Shown here piece by piece: positions 33,546 through 42,302 of a DNA stretch of 64,000 nt. The position numbers were made by a program, and so were the translations under genes. The notes beneath the pieces are model-generated. The model was not told the DNA's origin. It was given only the letters and a program-made list of their open reading frames with translations, and did no database searches. Location of the stretch: NCBI GenBank assembly GCA_020161795.1, contig JAIUOR010000044.1, forward strand, positions 1 to 64,000, read 5' to 3'. Origin of the DNA: Actinomycetota bacterium (GTDB lineage Bacteria > Actinomycetota > Actinomycetes > Propionibacteriales > Propionibacteriaceae). Position 1 is the stretch's first letter, and the number at the start of each line of letters is the position of its first letter.

Positions 33546-35927
33546 TCACAGATCCTGGGTGGTGCGGGCGATGATCTCGTCCTGCAGGTCGCCGGAGAGC
33601 TCGGTGAAATAGGCGGTGTAGCCCGCCACCCGGATCGTCAGGCTGCGGTAGCGATCCGGATCCTGCTTGGCCGCGATCAGGTCTTCGCGGCGCACCACGT
33701 TGAACTGGACGTGGGGCACCTCCAGGGCGACGAAGGCCCGCAGGAACTGCGCGAACTTGTCGACGTTGGTCTCCGAATCGAAGAACTCCGGCAGGAACTT
33801 CAGGTTCAGCAGGCCGCCGTTCGAGGTGTACTCGTTCGCCATCCGCGATACCGACTGCAGCACCGCCGTGGGCCCGGCCATGTCGCGACCGTAGACCGGG
33901 GAGAGGCCGCCGTCGGCCAGGGGAGTGCCGGCCTTGCGCCCGTCCGGCGAGGCGCCGACGTTCTGGCCCATCGGGACGTGCGCCGACACCGTGTACATGC
34001 CGGTGTGGTAGCGGCCGCCGCGGATGTTGGTGTAGCCCGCCAGCCGATCGGCGAAGTAGCCTGCCCACTGCTCTCCGAGCTCGTCGACGTAGGCGATGTC
34101 GTTGCCGTACTTCGGGGCCTTGTTCAGCATCAGGGCCTGTTCGACCTCGTAGCCGACGAAGTCCGCGCGCAGGGCCTCGAGCATCCGCTCGCGGGAGATC
34201 AGGCCGTCGTCGAAGACGAGCTGCTTCAAGGCGGCCAGCGAGTCGGCCAGCGAGGCGACCTGGATCATCTGGATGCCCGAGAGGTCGTAGAGCGCGCCGC
34301 CCGCCGTGACGTCCACGCCCGCGGTCAGGCAGTCGTCGATCACCGCCGACAGGAAGGCGGTCGGCAGCACGTCCATGTGGGCGCGCTCGACCACCTCGCA
34401 GGCCGCGATCATGGCGTCGATGAAGTGGTCGATCGTCCGGGCGAAGGCGGTCTCCAGCTCGGCCCAGGTGGCGAAGTCGGTCAGCGAGCCGTTGTCCGGG
34501 CCGATCCGCTGGCCGGTCTGCAGATCGATGCCGCCGGTGAGGGTGAGTTCGAGCGCCTTGTTCAGGTTGAACATCGCCGCGTCGCTCCAGCCCAGGTTGT
34601 TGCCCTGGGTGGTCAGCTCGACGCAGCCCACGATCGCGTAGTCGAGGGCGTCGGCGTGGCTGACGCCGACCGCCTCCAGCGCGGGGATCACCGAGCGGTC
34701 GTTGAAGAACTGCGGCATCCCGCTACCGCGGGCCACCACGCGCACCGCCTCCTTCAGCAGCGCCTCGTCGGTGTCGTCGTGGAGGCGCACCGACAGGTTG
34801 GGCTGCGGCAGGCCGAGGTGCTTCTGGGCCTGCAGGAAGAGGAAGGACAGCGGGTTGGCGACATCGTTGCCGGCGCGATCCTGACCGCCGACGGCGATGT
34901 TGAACCCGATCGGGAAGCCGGCGAAGTACTTCGCGCTGTGGGAGTTGCGCAGGTAGACGACCTGGTTGAACTTCAGGAACAGGCATTCGATGAGTTCGAG
35001 AGCGTGCTCCGGGGTGAGTTCGCCGGAGGCGATCCCAGCCTCGTAGTAGGGCAGCAGGGCCAGATCGAGGCGCCCGGGCGAGAACGAGGACGCGTTGGAT
35101 TCGGTGTGCAGCACGACGAACAGCAGCCAGGTCGCCTGGACGGCCTCGTGGAAGGTCTCGGCCGGACCGGTTGCCAGCTTGCGCATGATCCGGGCCACCT
35201 CGCGCAGCTCGGCGGCATCCGCAGGATGGGTCTCGGCCAGCGCGTCGGCCCGCTCGGCATAGCGCAGCGCGAACTCCTGGACGCCCTGCATCGCGATCTC
35301 GACCGCGCGGTAGAACTCGGCCTGCTCGCCGGTGGCGGTGGCGCCGCGCACCGAGGCTTCCCGGGCCAGCCCGGCCGGGCCGTGCTGCAGCCACTTGGTG
35401 GTGTTCGGGCAGATGTGGCCCTGGGCGTGATCCTTCTGGTTGATCTTGACGACCTTCGCGATCTGGTCGATCTCGGTGCCGTAGCGCTGCCGGATCACGT
35501 CCTCCAGCGACACTCCCTGCCAGGCCGGGTAGATCTGCTCGCGGAAGGCGCGAATGGTCTCGGCGTCGACCTCGAAGCGGTCCTGCGGGCGGGTGGGCAG
35601 GGTCTCGATCTCGCGATCGATCCAGGAGGCCCCCGCCTCGGGGGTGATCACGCCGGCGCGCACCGACGGCGTCCGGTTGCCCACGATGAGCTCGCCGGGG
35701 GTGATGCGGATGGGCAGCTCGCGCAGCGCGGCGGCCAGCGCCAGCGCGCGCTTGACGATCACCGGCTCCTGGGCGTGCTCGCGATAGACGCGGGTCGTGA
35801 TGAGCGCCTGGTCGGCACAGACCACCCGTGGCTCGGCGAGCATCGCCTCGCGCAGGCGGTCGATCCGCGGCGTGGCGGCGAGGGCTGCCAGGACGGTCGA
35901 ATCGATGGTCTCGGGAGCTGTCGTCAT
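33546..35927 (-). CDS. Glycyl radical enzyme, GCVE (dehydratase/lyase) type, not pyruvate formate-lyase
   Basis: A 793-residue protein. The glycyl radical loop IRVAGYTAYF has its Gly near residue 768, and the catalytic thiyl Cys is in VGCVE near 434 with the following Glu acting as base. Pyruvate formate-lyase has two adjacent Cys here, so this is a dehydratase or C-C/C-N/C-S lyase. ATG 35927 follows a GAAAGG site. Its gene partners (activase, LacI regulator, PTS and FSA within 7 kb) point to a phosphorylated sugar or anhydro-sugar as substrate, not glycerol, choline or hydroxyproline; this is inference from context. Confidence 0.88.
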   Translation of the reverse strand: MTTAPETIDSTVLAALAATPRIDRLREAMLAEPRVVCADQALITTRVYREHAQEPVIVKRALALAAALRELPIRITPGELIVGNRTPSVRAGVITPEAGASWIDREIETLPTRPQDRFEVDAETIRAFREQIYPAWQGVSLEDVIRQRYGTEIDQIAKVVKINQKDHAQGHICPNTTKWLQHGPAGLAREASVRGATATGEQAEFYRAVEIAMQGVQEFALRYAERADALAETHPADAAELREVARIMRKLATGPAETFHEAVQATWLLFVVLHTESNASSFSPGRLDLALLPYYEAGIASGELTPEHALELIECLFLKFNQVVYLRNSHSAKYFAGFPIGFNIAVGGQDRAGNDVANPLSFLFLQAQKHLGLPQPNLSVRLHDDTDEALLKEAVRVVARGSGMPQFFNDRSVIPALEAVGVSHADALDYAIVGCVELTTQGNNLGWSDAAMFNLNKALELTLTGGIDLQTGQRIGPDNGSLTDFATWAELETAFARTIDHFIDAMIAACEVVERAHMDVLPTAFLSAVIDDCLTAGVDVTAGGALYDLSGIQMIQVASLADSLAALKQLVFDDGLISRERMLEALRADFVGYEVEQALMLNKAPKYGNDIAYVDELGEQWAGYFADRLAGYTNIRGGRYHTGMYTVSAHVPMGQNVGASPDGRKAGTPLADGGLSPVYGRDMAGPTAVLQSVSRMANEYTSNGGLLNLKFLPEFFDSETNVDKFAQFLRAFVALEVPHVQFNVVRREDLIAAKQDPDRYRSLTIRVAGYTAYFTELSGDLQDEIIARTTQDL

Positions 35928-35971
35928 CACTGGCCTTTCAGTCCGACACGAGCGAGTGTATCGATGTACTA

Positions 35972-36000
35972 AGCCTACGGCGGCGCCGTAAAGTGGTCAA
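35972..36000 (-). promoter_or_regulatory. Promoter of the glycyl radical enzyme gene
   Basis: On the minus strand TTGACC (35995-36000) and TAGGCT (35972-35977) are 17 bases apart. Directly downstream, TAGTACATCG (35962-35971) repeats exactly a 10-mer found at the PTS promoter (29579-29588, also minus orientation), a candidate shared operator. Confidence 0.7.
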
Positions 36001-36009
36001 GCCGTTATT

Positions 36010-36993
36010 TCATCGTTGCGTGGATTCACGGACGATCAGCGTGCCCGGCAGGGTGAGCCGCTGCCACTCCCGTCCGGGATCCTCGGTGCGCTCGAACAGC
36101 AGCTGCATGGCCCGCTGCGCCAGCTGCCCGGCGTGGTGGTCGACCGAGGTCACCGCCGGCTTCACCTCGCCGCTCAGCGGGGTGTTGTCGAAGCTGGCCA
36201 CCGCCACGTCGCGTCCCGGCTCCAGGCCCTCGGCGCGCAGCAGGCTGATCACCGACAGCAGGTGGGTGTCGTTGTAGGTCACCACGCACTCGGGCCGGCC
36301 GCTCCGCAGCGATTCCGCCAGCCCGGCCGCTCCGCCGAGCGCCGGGACGACGTCCCCGCCTCCCAGCCCGTCGGCCAGGCCGGCCAGGCGGTCGTCGAAC
36401 TGGGCCGAGGCCCGCTCGCCGCCCACCAGGAGGGCCTTGGTGATGCCGGCCTCCCGCAGATGGGTGCCGAGCAGCCGTCCGGAGGCGGTGTTGTCGACGC
36501 CGACGTAGTCGGAATCGAGCCCGGGCACCTCGCGCAGCAACTGGACCATGGCGAACGGACGGGGCTCGGCCAGGCAGCGCAGGCCATCGGCCGTCGAGGC
36601 CGGCGTCGGCAGCAGGATCAGGCCCCCGATCAGGTGCTCGACCAGGGAGAGGGCGATCTGGGATTCGCGCGCGGGGCTGCCGAAGGAGAAGCCCAGGATG
36701 GCGTTGGTGTCGTAGGCGTCCGCCGCCCGGTCGACCGACATCGTGAGCTCGGCGAAGAACGGGTTGCGAATGTCGGTCACCAGCAGGCCGAGCAGGCTCG
36801 ACCGGCCGTAGCGGACGGCTGTGGCGGCCCGGTTGTACACGTAGCCGAGTTCCAGCATCACCTGGCGCACCCGTTCCTTCGTCGGGGCGGTGATGCGAGG
36901 GTGGTCGGCCAGGACCAGCGAGACCGTGGTGCGGGAGACGCCGGCGGCCTCCGCCACGTCGCTGATGGTGGTGCGGCGTGACACCGACCTCAC
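36010..36993 (-). CDS. LacI-family transcriptional regulator
   Basis: About 327 residues; the GTG at 36993 is the likely start, but 36984, 37005 or 37014 are possible since several GTGs with weak ribosome-binding sites lie together. The N-terminal LacI helix-turn-helix reads TISDVAEAAGVSRTTVSLVLA with the hinge helix ATAVRYGRSSLLGLL, then a periplasmic-binding-protein-like sensor domain with VGVDNTASGRLLGTHL and VASFDNTPLSGEVKPAVTSVDHHAGQLAQRA. It is on the same strand and 82 bases upstream of the glycyl radical enzyme gene and probably controls it in response to a free sugar. It is divergent from the PQQ-propeller lipoprotein gene. Confidence 0.88.
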   Translation of the reverse strand: MRSVSRRTTISDVAEAAGVSRTTVSLVLADHPRITAPTKERVRQVMLELGYVYNRAATAVRYGRSSLLGLLVTDIRNPFFAELTMSVDRAADAYDTNAILGFSFGSPARESQIALSLVEHLIGGLILLPTPASTADGLRCLAEPRPFAMVQLLREVPGLDSDYVGVDNTASGRLLGTHLREAGITKALLVGGERASAQFDDRLAGLADGLGGGDVVPALGGAAGLAESLRSGRPECVVTYNDTHLLSVISLLRAEGLEPGRDVAVASFDNTPLSGEVKPAVTSVDHHAGQLAQRAMQLLFERTEDPGREWQRLTLPGTLIVRESTQR

Positions 36994-37171
36994 CTTGCTC
37001 CGCACCCGGCTCACTGTACTCGTCGGCACCACCCTCGGCGGCCCGGCGCTCCGTGTCGGCAACGCACCGTCGGTCAGGCATCGTCGGCCTTGGATCGGAC
37101 GTGCTGCCGGGCTTTGCCGCGGGCAGAACATAGACTCCGGAAGGAACCATCGCCGTCCGAGGAGAATCCGC

Positions 37172-38950
37172 ATGCCCAGTTCAGCGCGTCTGCGCCGCCT
37201 GCTCTACGGCGGAGTCGGTGTCACCCTGACCCTGGCCCTGGCGGCGTGCAGCGGCGGTGGGGTGACCACCGGCGAGCGGCCCAACCGGCCCACCTCGGTC
37301 GTCGAGCCGAACTTCGATCCGCAGACCGATCCGGACGCGCTGGCCATACCGCTCGACTCGCTGCCGGGTTACCACCCGGGGACGCCGGGGACGGACGGCT
37401 GGACGTCCGTCCCGATGACCGACACCGACGGCGACGTCAGCTGGCGGATCTGGGACAACGACAACCAGGTGGTGCCCGACTACACCCCGAACGCCACGGT
37501 CGCCTTCGGGGCGGCGCAGACCTACACCGAGGTGCCCGGCGTCCTCACCTTCCGCGGCAACCACCAGCGGACGGCGCCCGCTTACGGCACCGCCGACGTC
37601 ACCCAGAAGAAGCTCGACATCGTCTGGACGCAGGAGATCGGCGAGGCGAGGGGAGACGGCTCCTACTTCCCCGGCGCCGGCTGGACCGGCCAGCCGCTGC
37701 TGGTGAACTGGCCGGAGCAGACCCGGCAGGCGATGGGCTTCGAGCCCGAGTTCGCCGACAAGGATCTGGTCGAGGTGCTCTACCCGGTCTTCGAAGGCAA
37801 GGTGTACCGGCTCGACCTGGAGACCGGCAAGCAGACCAAACCCCCGATCGACGCCGGCTGCGGCTTCAAGGGCACCGGTTCGGTCGACCCGCGGGGCTAC
37901 CCACTGCTGTACGCCGGGCAGGGCCTGAACGACATGGACGACGACCTCGACACCGCGGACTGCCCGTTCCGGTACCGGATCTTCGACCTGATCCAGAACA
38001 AGGAGGTCTCCGGCTGGTCCGGCGACGACGACCCGGCGCGGCCGCGGAAGGACTGGGGGGCGTTCGACTCGTCCGGCCTGGTGAACGCGGCCTCGGACAC
38101 CCTGATCGAACCGAGCGAGAACGGGCTGGTCTACAAGGCCAAGCTGAACGCGACGTTCGATCCGGCGGCGAAGACGGTGAGCGTGAACCCCGTCCTGACC
38201 AAGCTGGAGTACAAGACCCCGGTCAGCGACACCTTCGGGATCGAATCCTCGGCGGTGGCCTACCGCAATCTGATGTTCGCCTCGGACAACGACGGCAACC
38301 TCATCTGTTGGGACGCCACCACGATGCGGATCGTCTGGGCCCGCGACATCGGCGACGACTCCGACGCCTCCATGGTGCTGGAAGAGGCCGCCGACGGCGT
38401 CTTCCTCTACCACGGCAACACCCTCGACAACCGCGGGCATGCGGGCGACGACAACTACACCTACCTGCGCAAGATCAACGCGCTGACCGGCGAGCTGGTG
38501 TGGGAGCACAAGGTGCCCACCGTCGCGTCCTACCCCAACAACGGTGGCCTGCTGGCCACCCCGGTGCTGGGTCAGGGCGAGATCTCCGACCTCGTGCTCT
38601 TCAACGTCTCCAAGACCACCGAGCCGGCGCTGTGCGTGTTCGGCAAGTGCCTGGGCGACTTCGGGGGCGAACTGATCGCCCTCGACAAACTGACCGGGAA
38701 GCCGGCCTGGACGCGGTCGCTCGACCGGTACTCCTGGAGTTCCCCCGTGGTGTTCAAGGGAACCGACGGCCACTCCTACGGGGTCTTCGCGGACGCCGGT
38801 GGGCTGCTGCACCTGTTCGACCCGAACACCGGCGAGGACTACTCCACTGTGAGCCTGGGCAAGAACGTCGAAGCCTCCCCGGCGATCTACGACGACATGA
38901 TCGTGGTGGCCTCCTATGACAAGAAGATCTTCGGCATCAAGATCAGCTGA
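37172..38950 (+). CDS. PQQ-like beta-propeller lipoprotein
   Basis: A 592-residue lipoprotein with signal MPSSARLRRLL, hydrophobic stretch and lipobox LAAC followed by SGGG. The mature part has repeats of the quinoprotein propeller type (YPVFEGKVYRLDLETGKQ, LICWDATTMRIVWARDIG, YTYLRKINALTGELVWEHKVP, LIALDKLTGKPAWTRSL, LLHLFDPNTGEDYSTVSLG). No PQQ ligand or metal site is evident, so a structural or binding role on the outer membrane face is more likely than dehydrogenase activity. GAGGAGA precedes the ATG. It is followed 33 bases later by a serine hydrolase gene; I know of no assigned function. Confidence 0.8.
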   Translation: MPSSARLRRLLYGGVGVTLTLALAACSGGGVTTGERPNRPTSVVEPNFDPQTDPDALAIPLDSLPGYHPGTPGTDGWTSVPMTDTDGDVSWRIWDNDNQVVPDYTPNATVAFGAAQTYTEVPGVLTFRGNHQRTAPAYGTADVTQKKLDIVWTQEIGEARGDGSYFPGAGWTGQPLLVNWPEQTRQAMGFEPEFADKDLVEVLYPVFEGKVYRLDLETGKQTKPPIDAGCGFKGTGSVDPRGYPLLYAGQGLNDMDDDLDTADCPFRYRIFDLIQNKEVSGWSGDDDPARPRKDWGAFDSSGLVNAASDTLIEPSENGLVYKAKLNATFDPAAKTVSVNPVLTKLEYKTPVSDTFGIESSAVAYRNLMFASDNDGNLICWDATTMRIVWARDIGDDSDASMVLEEAADGVFLYHGNTLDNRGHAGDDNYTYLRKINALTGELVWEHKVPTVASYPNNGGLLATPVLGQGEISDLVLFNVSKTTEPALCVFGKCLGDFGGELIALDKLTGKPAWTRSLDRYSWSSPVVFKGTDGHSYGVFADAGGLLHLFDPNTGEDYSTVSLGKNVEASPAIYDDMIVVASYDKKIFGIKIS

Positions 38951-38983
38951 CTCGTCTGCGGGGTTCTGGCCCATTACGCTGCC

Positions 38984-40318
38984 ATGGTGCGGCGGTTGCT
39001 GAAGATCCTCGGGATCGTGCTGGGTTCGATCGTGGTCGTGTCGTTGGTGGCCACGGTCGGCGTCTACTGGTGGCAGCGGCCGATGTTGCTGACCGGCACC
39101 GGCTACGCGGCGCACAACGCCTGCGCGGTCTCGCTGGTCGCGGGACGCGACGACCCCGCCGCCGATCTGCCCGACAACCCGCTGGTACCTGTGCTGGAGA
39201 CGTCGATCAGCGCGGACGGCGCGCAGAGCGCGGTGCTGGGACGACTCGCCCGCCAGAGCGCCTGGTTCACCCCCGGCTACGGGTGCACGGTCGCCGGCCA
39301 GGCACCGTCCCTACCGCCGGCCACCCCGGTGAGCGCCGAGGCCAACCCGTACGCGAACGCCCCGGCTCCCACGCCCTCGGCGGCGGTGCAGGCGGCCCTC
39401 GATCACGCCTTCGGTAACGACCTCGACGATGCCGGCCGGAGCGCGCTCGGTACCCGCGGGATCGTCGTGCTCAAGAACGGCAGGCTGGTCGCCGAGCAGT
39501 ACGCCGACGGTTTCGACGCCGACACGCCGCAGCTCGGCTGGTCGATGACCAAGAGCCTCACCAACCTGCTGGTGGGCCGCCTGGTCGCCAAGGGCGAGGT
39601 GAACCTGGACGATGACCGGCTGCGACCGGAATGGACCGACGACCGCGCGTCCATCACCGTTCGAGACCTGCTGCAGATGACCAGCGGCCTGGCCTGGGAC
39701 GAGACCTACGACCTCGGCACGCCGATCACGCGCATGCTCTATCTGGAGCCCGACATGGGTGGATACGTCGCCTCCCAGCCGCTCGCGCACGAGCCGGGCA
39801 CCTACCTGCAGTACTCCAGCGGCAGCACCACCCTGCTGTGCTCGATCCTGGCGCCCTCCCGCGGTGGCGCGGACTGGCCCCGGCAGGAGCTGTTCGCCCC
39901 GCTCGGGCTGGGCAGCATGACGCTGGAGCCGGATGGCGTCGGCACACCGGTCTGCGGCTCCTACGCCTGGGCGACCCCACGGGATTGGGCCGCGGTCGGC
40001 CAGTTCGCGCTGACGGACGGGGTCTGGAACGGCACCCGGTTGCTGCCGGAGGGCTGGATGGCCACCTCGGTCGCCGCCGTCGACGTCGAATCCGAGGAGG
40101 AGGGCTACGCCTCGGGCTGGTGGGCCAACCAGCGTGCCGACGGCACCGTGCGCTACGCGGAGCTTCCCGCCGACACCTACTGGGCCAGCGGCCACGACGG
40201 CCAATGGCTGGTGGTGGTCCCCTCCGAGCAACTGGTGGTGGCCCGGCTGGGCTTCACCCCCGAGGCCGACGAGCAGGTGGTGGAACTCGTCGCCGAGCTG
40301 GTGGACGCGCTGGGCTGA
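38984..40318 (+). CDS. Membrane-anchored serine hydrolase, class C beta-lactamase/DD-peptidase fold
   Basis: A 444-residue protein with an N-terminal anchor helix (residues ~5-27) and an extracytoplasmic beta-lactamase-related domain. The catalytic SxxK is SMTK at Ser187, in the context LGWSMTKSLTNLLVG, and YSS near residue 278 stands where class C enzymes have YxN. Members include esterases, D-aminopeptidases and penicillin-binding proteins; substrate is not predictable. It starts 33 bases after the propeller lipoprotein and may share its transcript. Confidence 0.82.
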   Translation: MVRRLLKILGIVLGSIVVVSLVATVGVYWWQRPMLLTGTGYAAHNACAVSLVAGRDDPAADLPDNPLVPVLETSISADGAQSAVLGRLARQSAWFTPGYGCTVAGQAPSLPPATPVSAEANPYANAPAPTPSAAVQAALDHAFGNDLDDAGRSALGTRGIVVLKNGRLVAEQYADGFDADTPQLGWSMTKSLTNLLVGRLVAKGEVNLDDDRLRPEWTDDRASITVRDLLQMTSGLAWDETYDLGTPITRMLYLEPDMGGYVASQPLAHEPGTYLQYSSGSTTLLCSILAPSRGGADWPRQELFAPLGLGSMTLEPDGVGTPVCGSYAWATPRDWAAVGQFALTDGVWNGTRLLPEGWMATSVAAVDVESEEEGYASGWWANQRADGTVRYAELPADTYWASGHDGQWLVVVPSEQLVVARLGFTPEADEQVVELVAELVDALG

Positions 40319-40374
40319 TCCGGCGCTGCCGCGAGACTCTCGACGGAAGGCAGCCCGCGGGTTCACCATGAGCT

Positions 40375-41613
40375 ATGACGACGAAGTACCTGCTCATCGG
40401 GGGTGGCACGGCCACCGCCCGCGCGGTGCAGGGCATCCGCGAACACGACGCCGAGGGCACGATCACCGTGGTGACCGCCGAACCGCACCTGCCCTACGAT
40501 CGTCCGCCGTTGTCGAAGGGCGTCCTGCTCGGGGCGGACGATCCCTCCGCAGCCCTGCCGCACGATGAGGCCTGGTACCGCGAGAACCGGGTCGAACTCC
40601 GGCTGGGCGATCCGGTCGCGAGCATCGACCTGGACGCACGCGCGGCCACCCTGATCAGCGGCGAACGGCTGGAATGGGAGCGACTGCTGCTGGCGACCGG
40701 CTCCTCCGTGCGCCACCTGGAGGTTCCCGGTGCGGAGCTGCCCGGGGTGTTCTCGCTGCGCACCCTGGAGGATTCGCTCGCCCTGCTCGACCGGTTCAAG
40801 GAAGGCGGCCGGGTGGCGATCGTCGGCGCGGGCTGGATCGGGCTCGAGGTGGCTGCCGCGGCGCGCAGCCACGGCTGCTCCGTGGTGGTGATCGAACCGC
40901 AGCAGGTGCCGCTGCTGGGGGTGATGGGGGAGCGGATCGGCGGCTGGTTCGCCGAACTGCACCGCTCGCACGGCGTCGACTTCCGCTTCGGTGCCGGTGT
41001 CGCGGCGATCGACGGAACCGAGGCCGCCACCGGCCTGACCCTCACCGACGGCACTCGGGTGCGTGCGGGCACGGTGGTGGTCGGCGTCGGGATCCGTCCG
41101 AACACCACCCTTGCCGAGGCGGCGGGCCTGGACGTCGACAATGGCATCGTCACCGACGAGGCGCTGCGTGCCTCGCGTCCGGGGGTCTGGGCGGCCGGCG
41201 ACGTGGCCAACTGGCGGAACCGCGCGCTGGATGCCCGGCTGCGGGTCGAGCACTGGGCGAACGCCTACGACGGCGGGCTGGCCGCCGGGCGCTCGATGGC
41301 CGGCACGGAGGTGGTCTACGACCCGTTGCCCTTCTTCTATTCCGACCAGTACGACGCCGGCCTGGAATACACCGGCTATGTGCCACGGGGTACCGAGACC
41401 GAGGTCGTGCTGCGCGGTGACCCCGAGACCGGCGCCTTCATGGCCTTCTGGGTGGTTCCCGAGGGCGAGGGGGTGCGGGTGCTGGCCGGCATGCACGTCA
41501 ACACCTGGGACACCGTCGACGCGATCATCGCGCTGATCCGCGCCGATCACCCGATCGACCGCGAGCGGCTGGCCGATCCGGCGGTGGCGCTGGACGACCT
41601 GCCCGTCCCCTGA
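40375..41613 (+). CDS. FAD/NAD(P)-dependent ferredoxin reductase-like oxidoreductase
   Basis: A 412-residue flavoprotein of the pyridine nucleotide-disulfide family, rubredoxin/ferredoxin reductase branch. FAD loop YLLIGGGTATARAVQGI at residues 5-21, LPYDRPPLSKGVL at 40-52, a second Rossmann loop VAIVGAGWIGLEVAAAA near 147-163, and VWAAGDVANW near 276-285 are all in place, with a C-terminal reductase domain. It transfers electrons from NAD(P)H to a ferredoxin or rubredoxin; no such partner gene is adjacent. It seems to be a single-gene unit. Confidence 0.9.
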   Translation: MTTKYLLIGGGTATARAVQGIREHDAEGTITVVTAEPHLPYDRPPLSKGVLLGADDPSAALPHDEAWYRENRVELRLGDPVASIDLDARAATLISGERLEWERLLLATGSSVRHLEVPGAELPGVFSLRTLEDSLALLDRFKEGGRVAIVGAGWIGLEVAAAARSHGCSVVVIEPQQVPLLGVMGERIGGWFAELHRSHGVDFRFGAGVAAIDGTEAATGLTLTDGTRVRAGTVVVGVGIRPNTTLAEAAGLDVDNGIVTDEALRASRPGVWAAGDVANWRNRALDARLRVEHWANAYDGGLAAGRSMAGTEVVYDPLPFFYSDQYDAGLEYTGYVPRGTETEVVLRGDPETGAFMAFWVVPEGEGVRVLAGMHVNTWDTVDAIIALIRADHPIDRERLADPAVALDDLPVP

Positions 41614-41756
41614 GTCTCGAGGAGCGCTCGCATCGGTTGTCGGGAGGTGAACCTCGTCCTCGGTGACGCCAGGGCAGATCGTCCCGGGTGCCTGGCCGGC
41701 GGATCGGCGATCCTGGTGACAGAGCATGCCCCGGGGCCAGGTGTACGCTCCGAAGG

Positions 41757-42302
41757 GTGGGCGAGACACCGGTATTTGCACACCCTCCGTGGGCGTACGT
41801 GTTCGTCGACGGCGCGGACGATTCCCACCCGGGGTACCTCAGGGTCCGGGAGGGTGACGGTCGCCCGGGCGCGGTGATCCTGGCGGTCCGGGACGGTCAG
41901 ATCGCCATGGTGGAGGTCTATCGCAGGCCGCTGGGGCGCTCCCTCCTCGAACTTCCGCGGGGCTACCGGGACGACGGCGAGACCGTCGAACAGGCCGCGT
42001 GTCGCGAACTCGCCGAGGAGACCGGGCTGTCGGTGTCCGCCGAGCGTCTGATCGCCCTGGGAGCGGTGGCGCCCAACGGGGGCGTCCTGGAGTCCGTCGT
42101 CGAGTTGTTCATGGTCGTCGTGCCCGACGGCGCCGGCCCGTTGTCTCCGGCCGATCGGGAAGTCGGCTCGGCCCGGTGGATGCCGGTCGCTGAGGTGCTG
42201 CGGATGGCTTCGGAGGGGGTCATCATCGACTCCTTCACGTTGGCGACCCTGCTGCGTGCCCTCACCCGCGGTCTTCTGCCCGGAGAAAGCATCGATGCCT
42301 AG
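41757..42302 (+). CDS. Nudix hydrolase
   Basis: A 181-residue protein with a perfect Nudix box near residues 71-93, G-x5-E-x7-RELAEETGL, so Mg-dependent cleavage of a nucleoside diphosphate-X compound is expected; ADP-ribose-type substrates are common for this size. GTG 41757 is preferred: TACGCT at 41744-41749 places the transcript start at or next to it, which suggests a leaderless mRNA. An earlier GTG at 41688 would add 23 residues with no family match. Its 3' end overlaps the next gene's ATG by eight bases, so the two are coupled. Confidence 0.85.
   Translation: MGETPVFAHPPWAYVFVDGADDSHPGYLRVREGDGRPGAVILAVRDGQIAMVEVYRRPLGRSLLELPRGYRDDGETVEQAACRELAEETGLSVSAERLIALGAVAPNGGVLESVVELFMVVVPDGAGPLSPADREVGSARWMPVAEVLRMASEGVIIDSFTLATLLRALTRGLLPGESIDA

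Noticed and set aside
33546-35927. Annotation as pyruvate formate-lyase
   Set aside because: The active site has a single Cys in GCVE instead of Cys-Cys, and the activase carries a ferredoxin insert typical of dehydratase-type systems.
33207-35972. 921-codon plus-strand frame opposite the glycyl radical enzyme
   Set aside because: Shadow of the third-codon-position bias; the minus strand carries all catalytic motifs.
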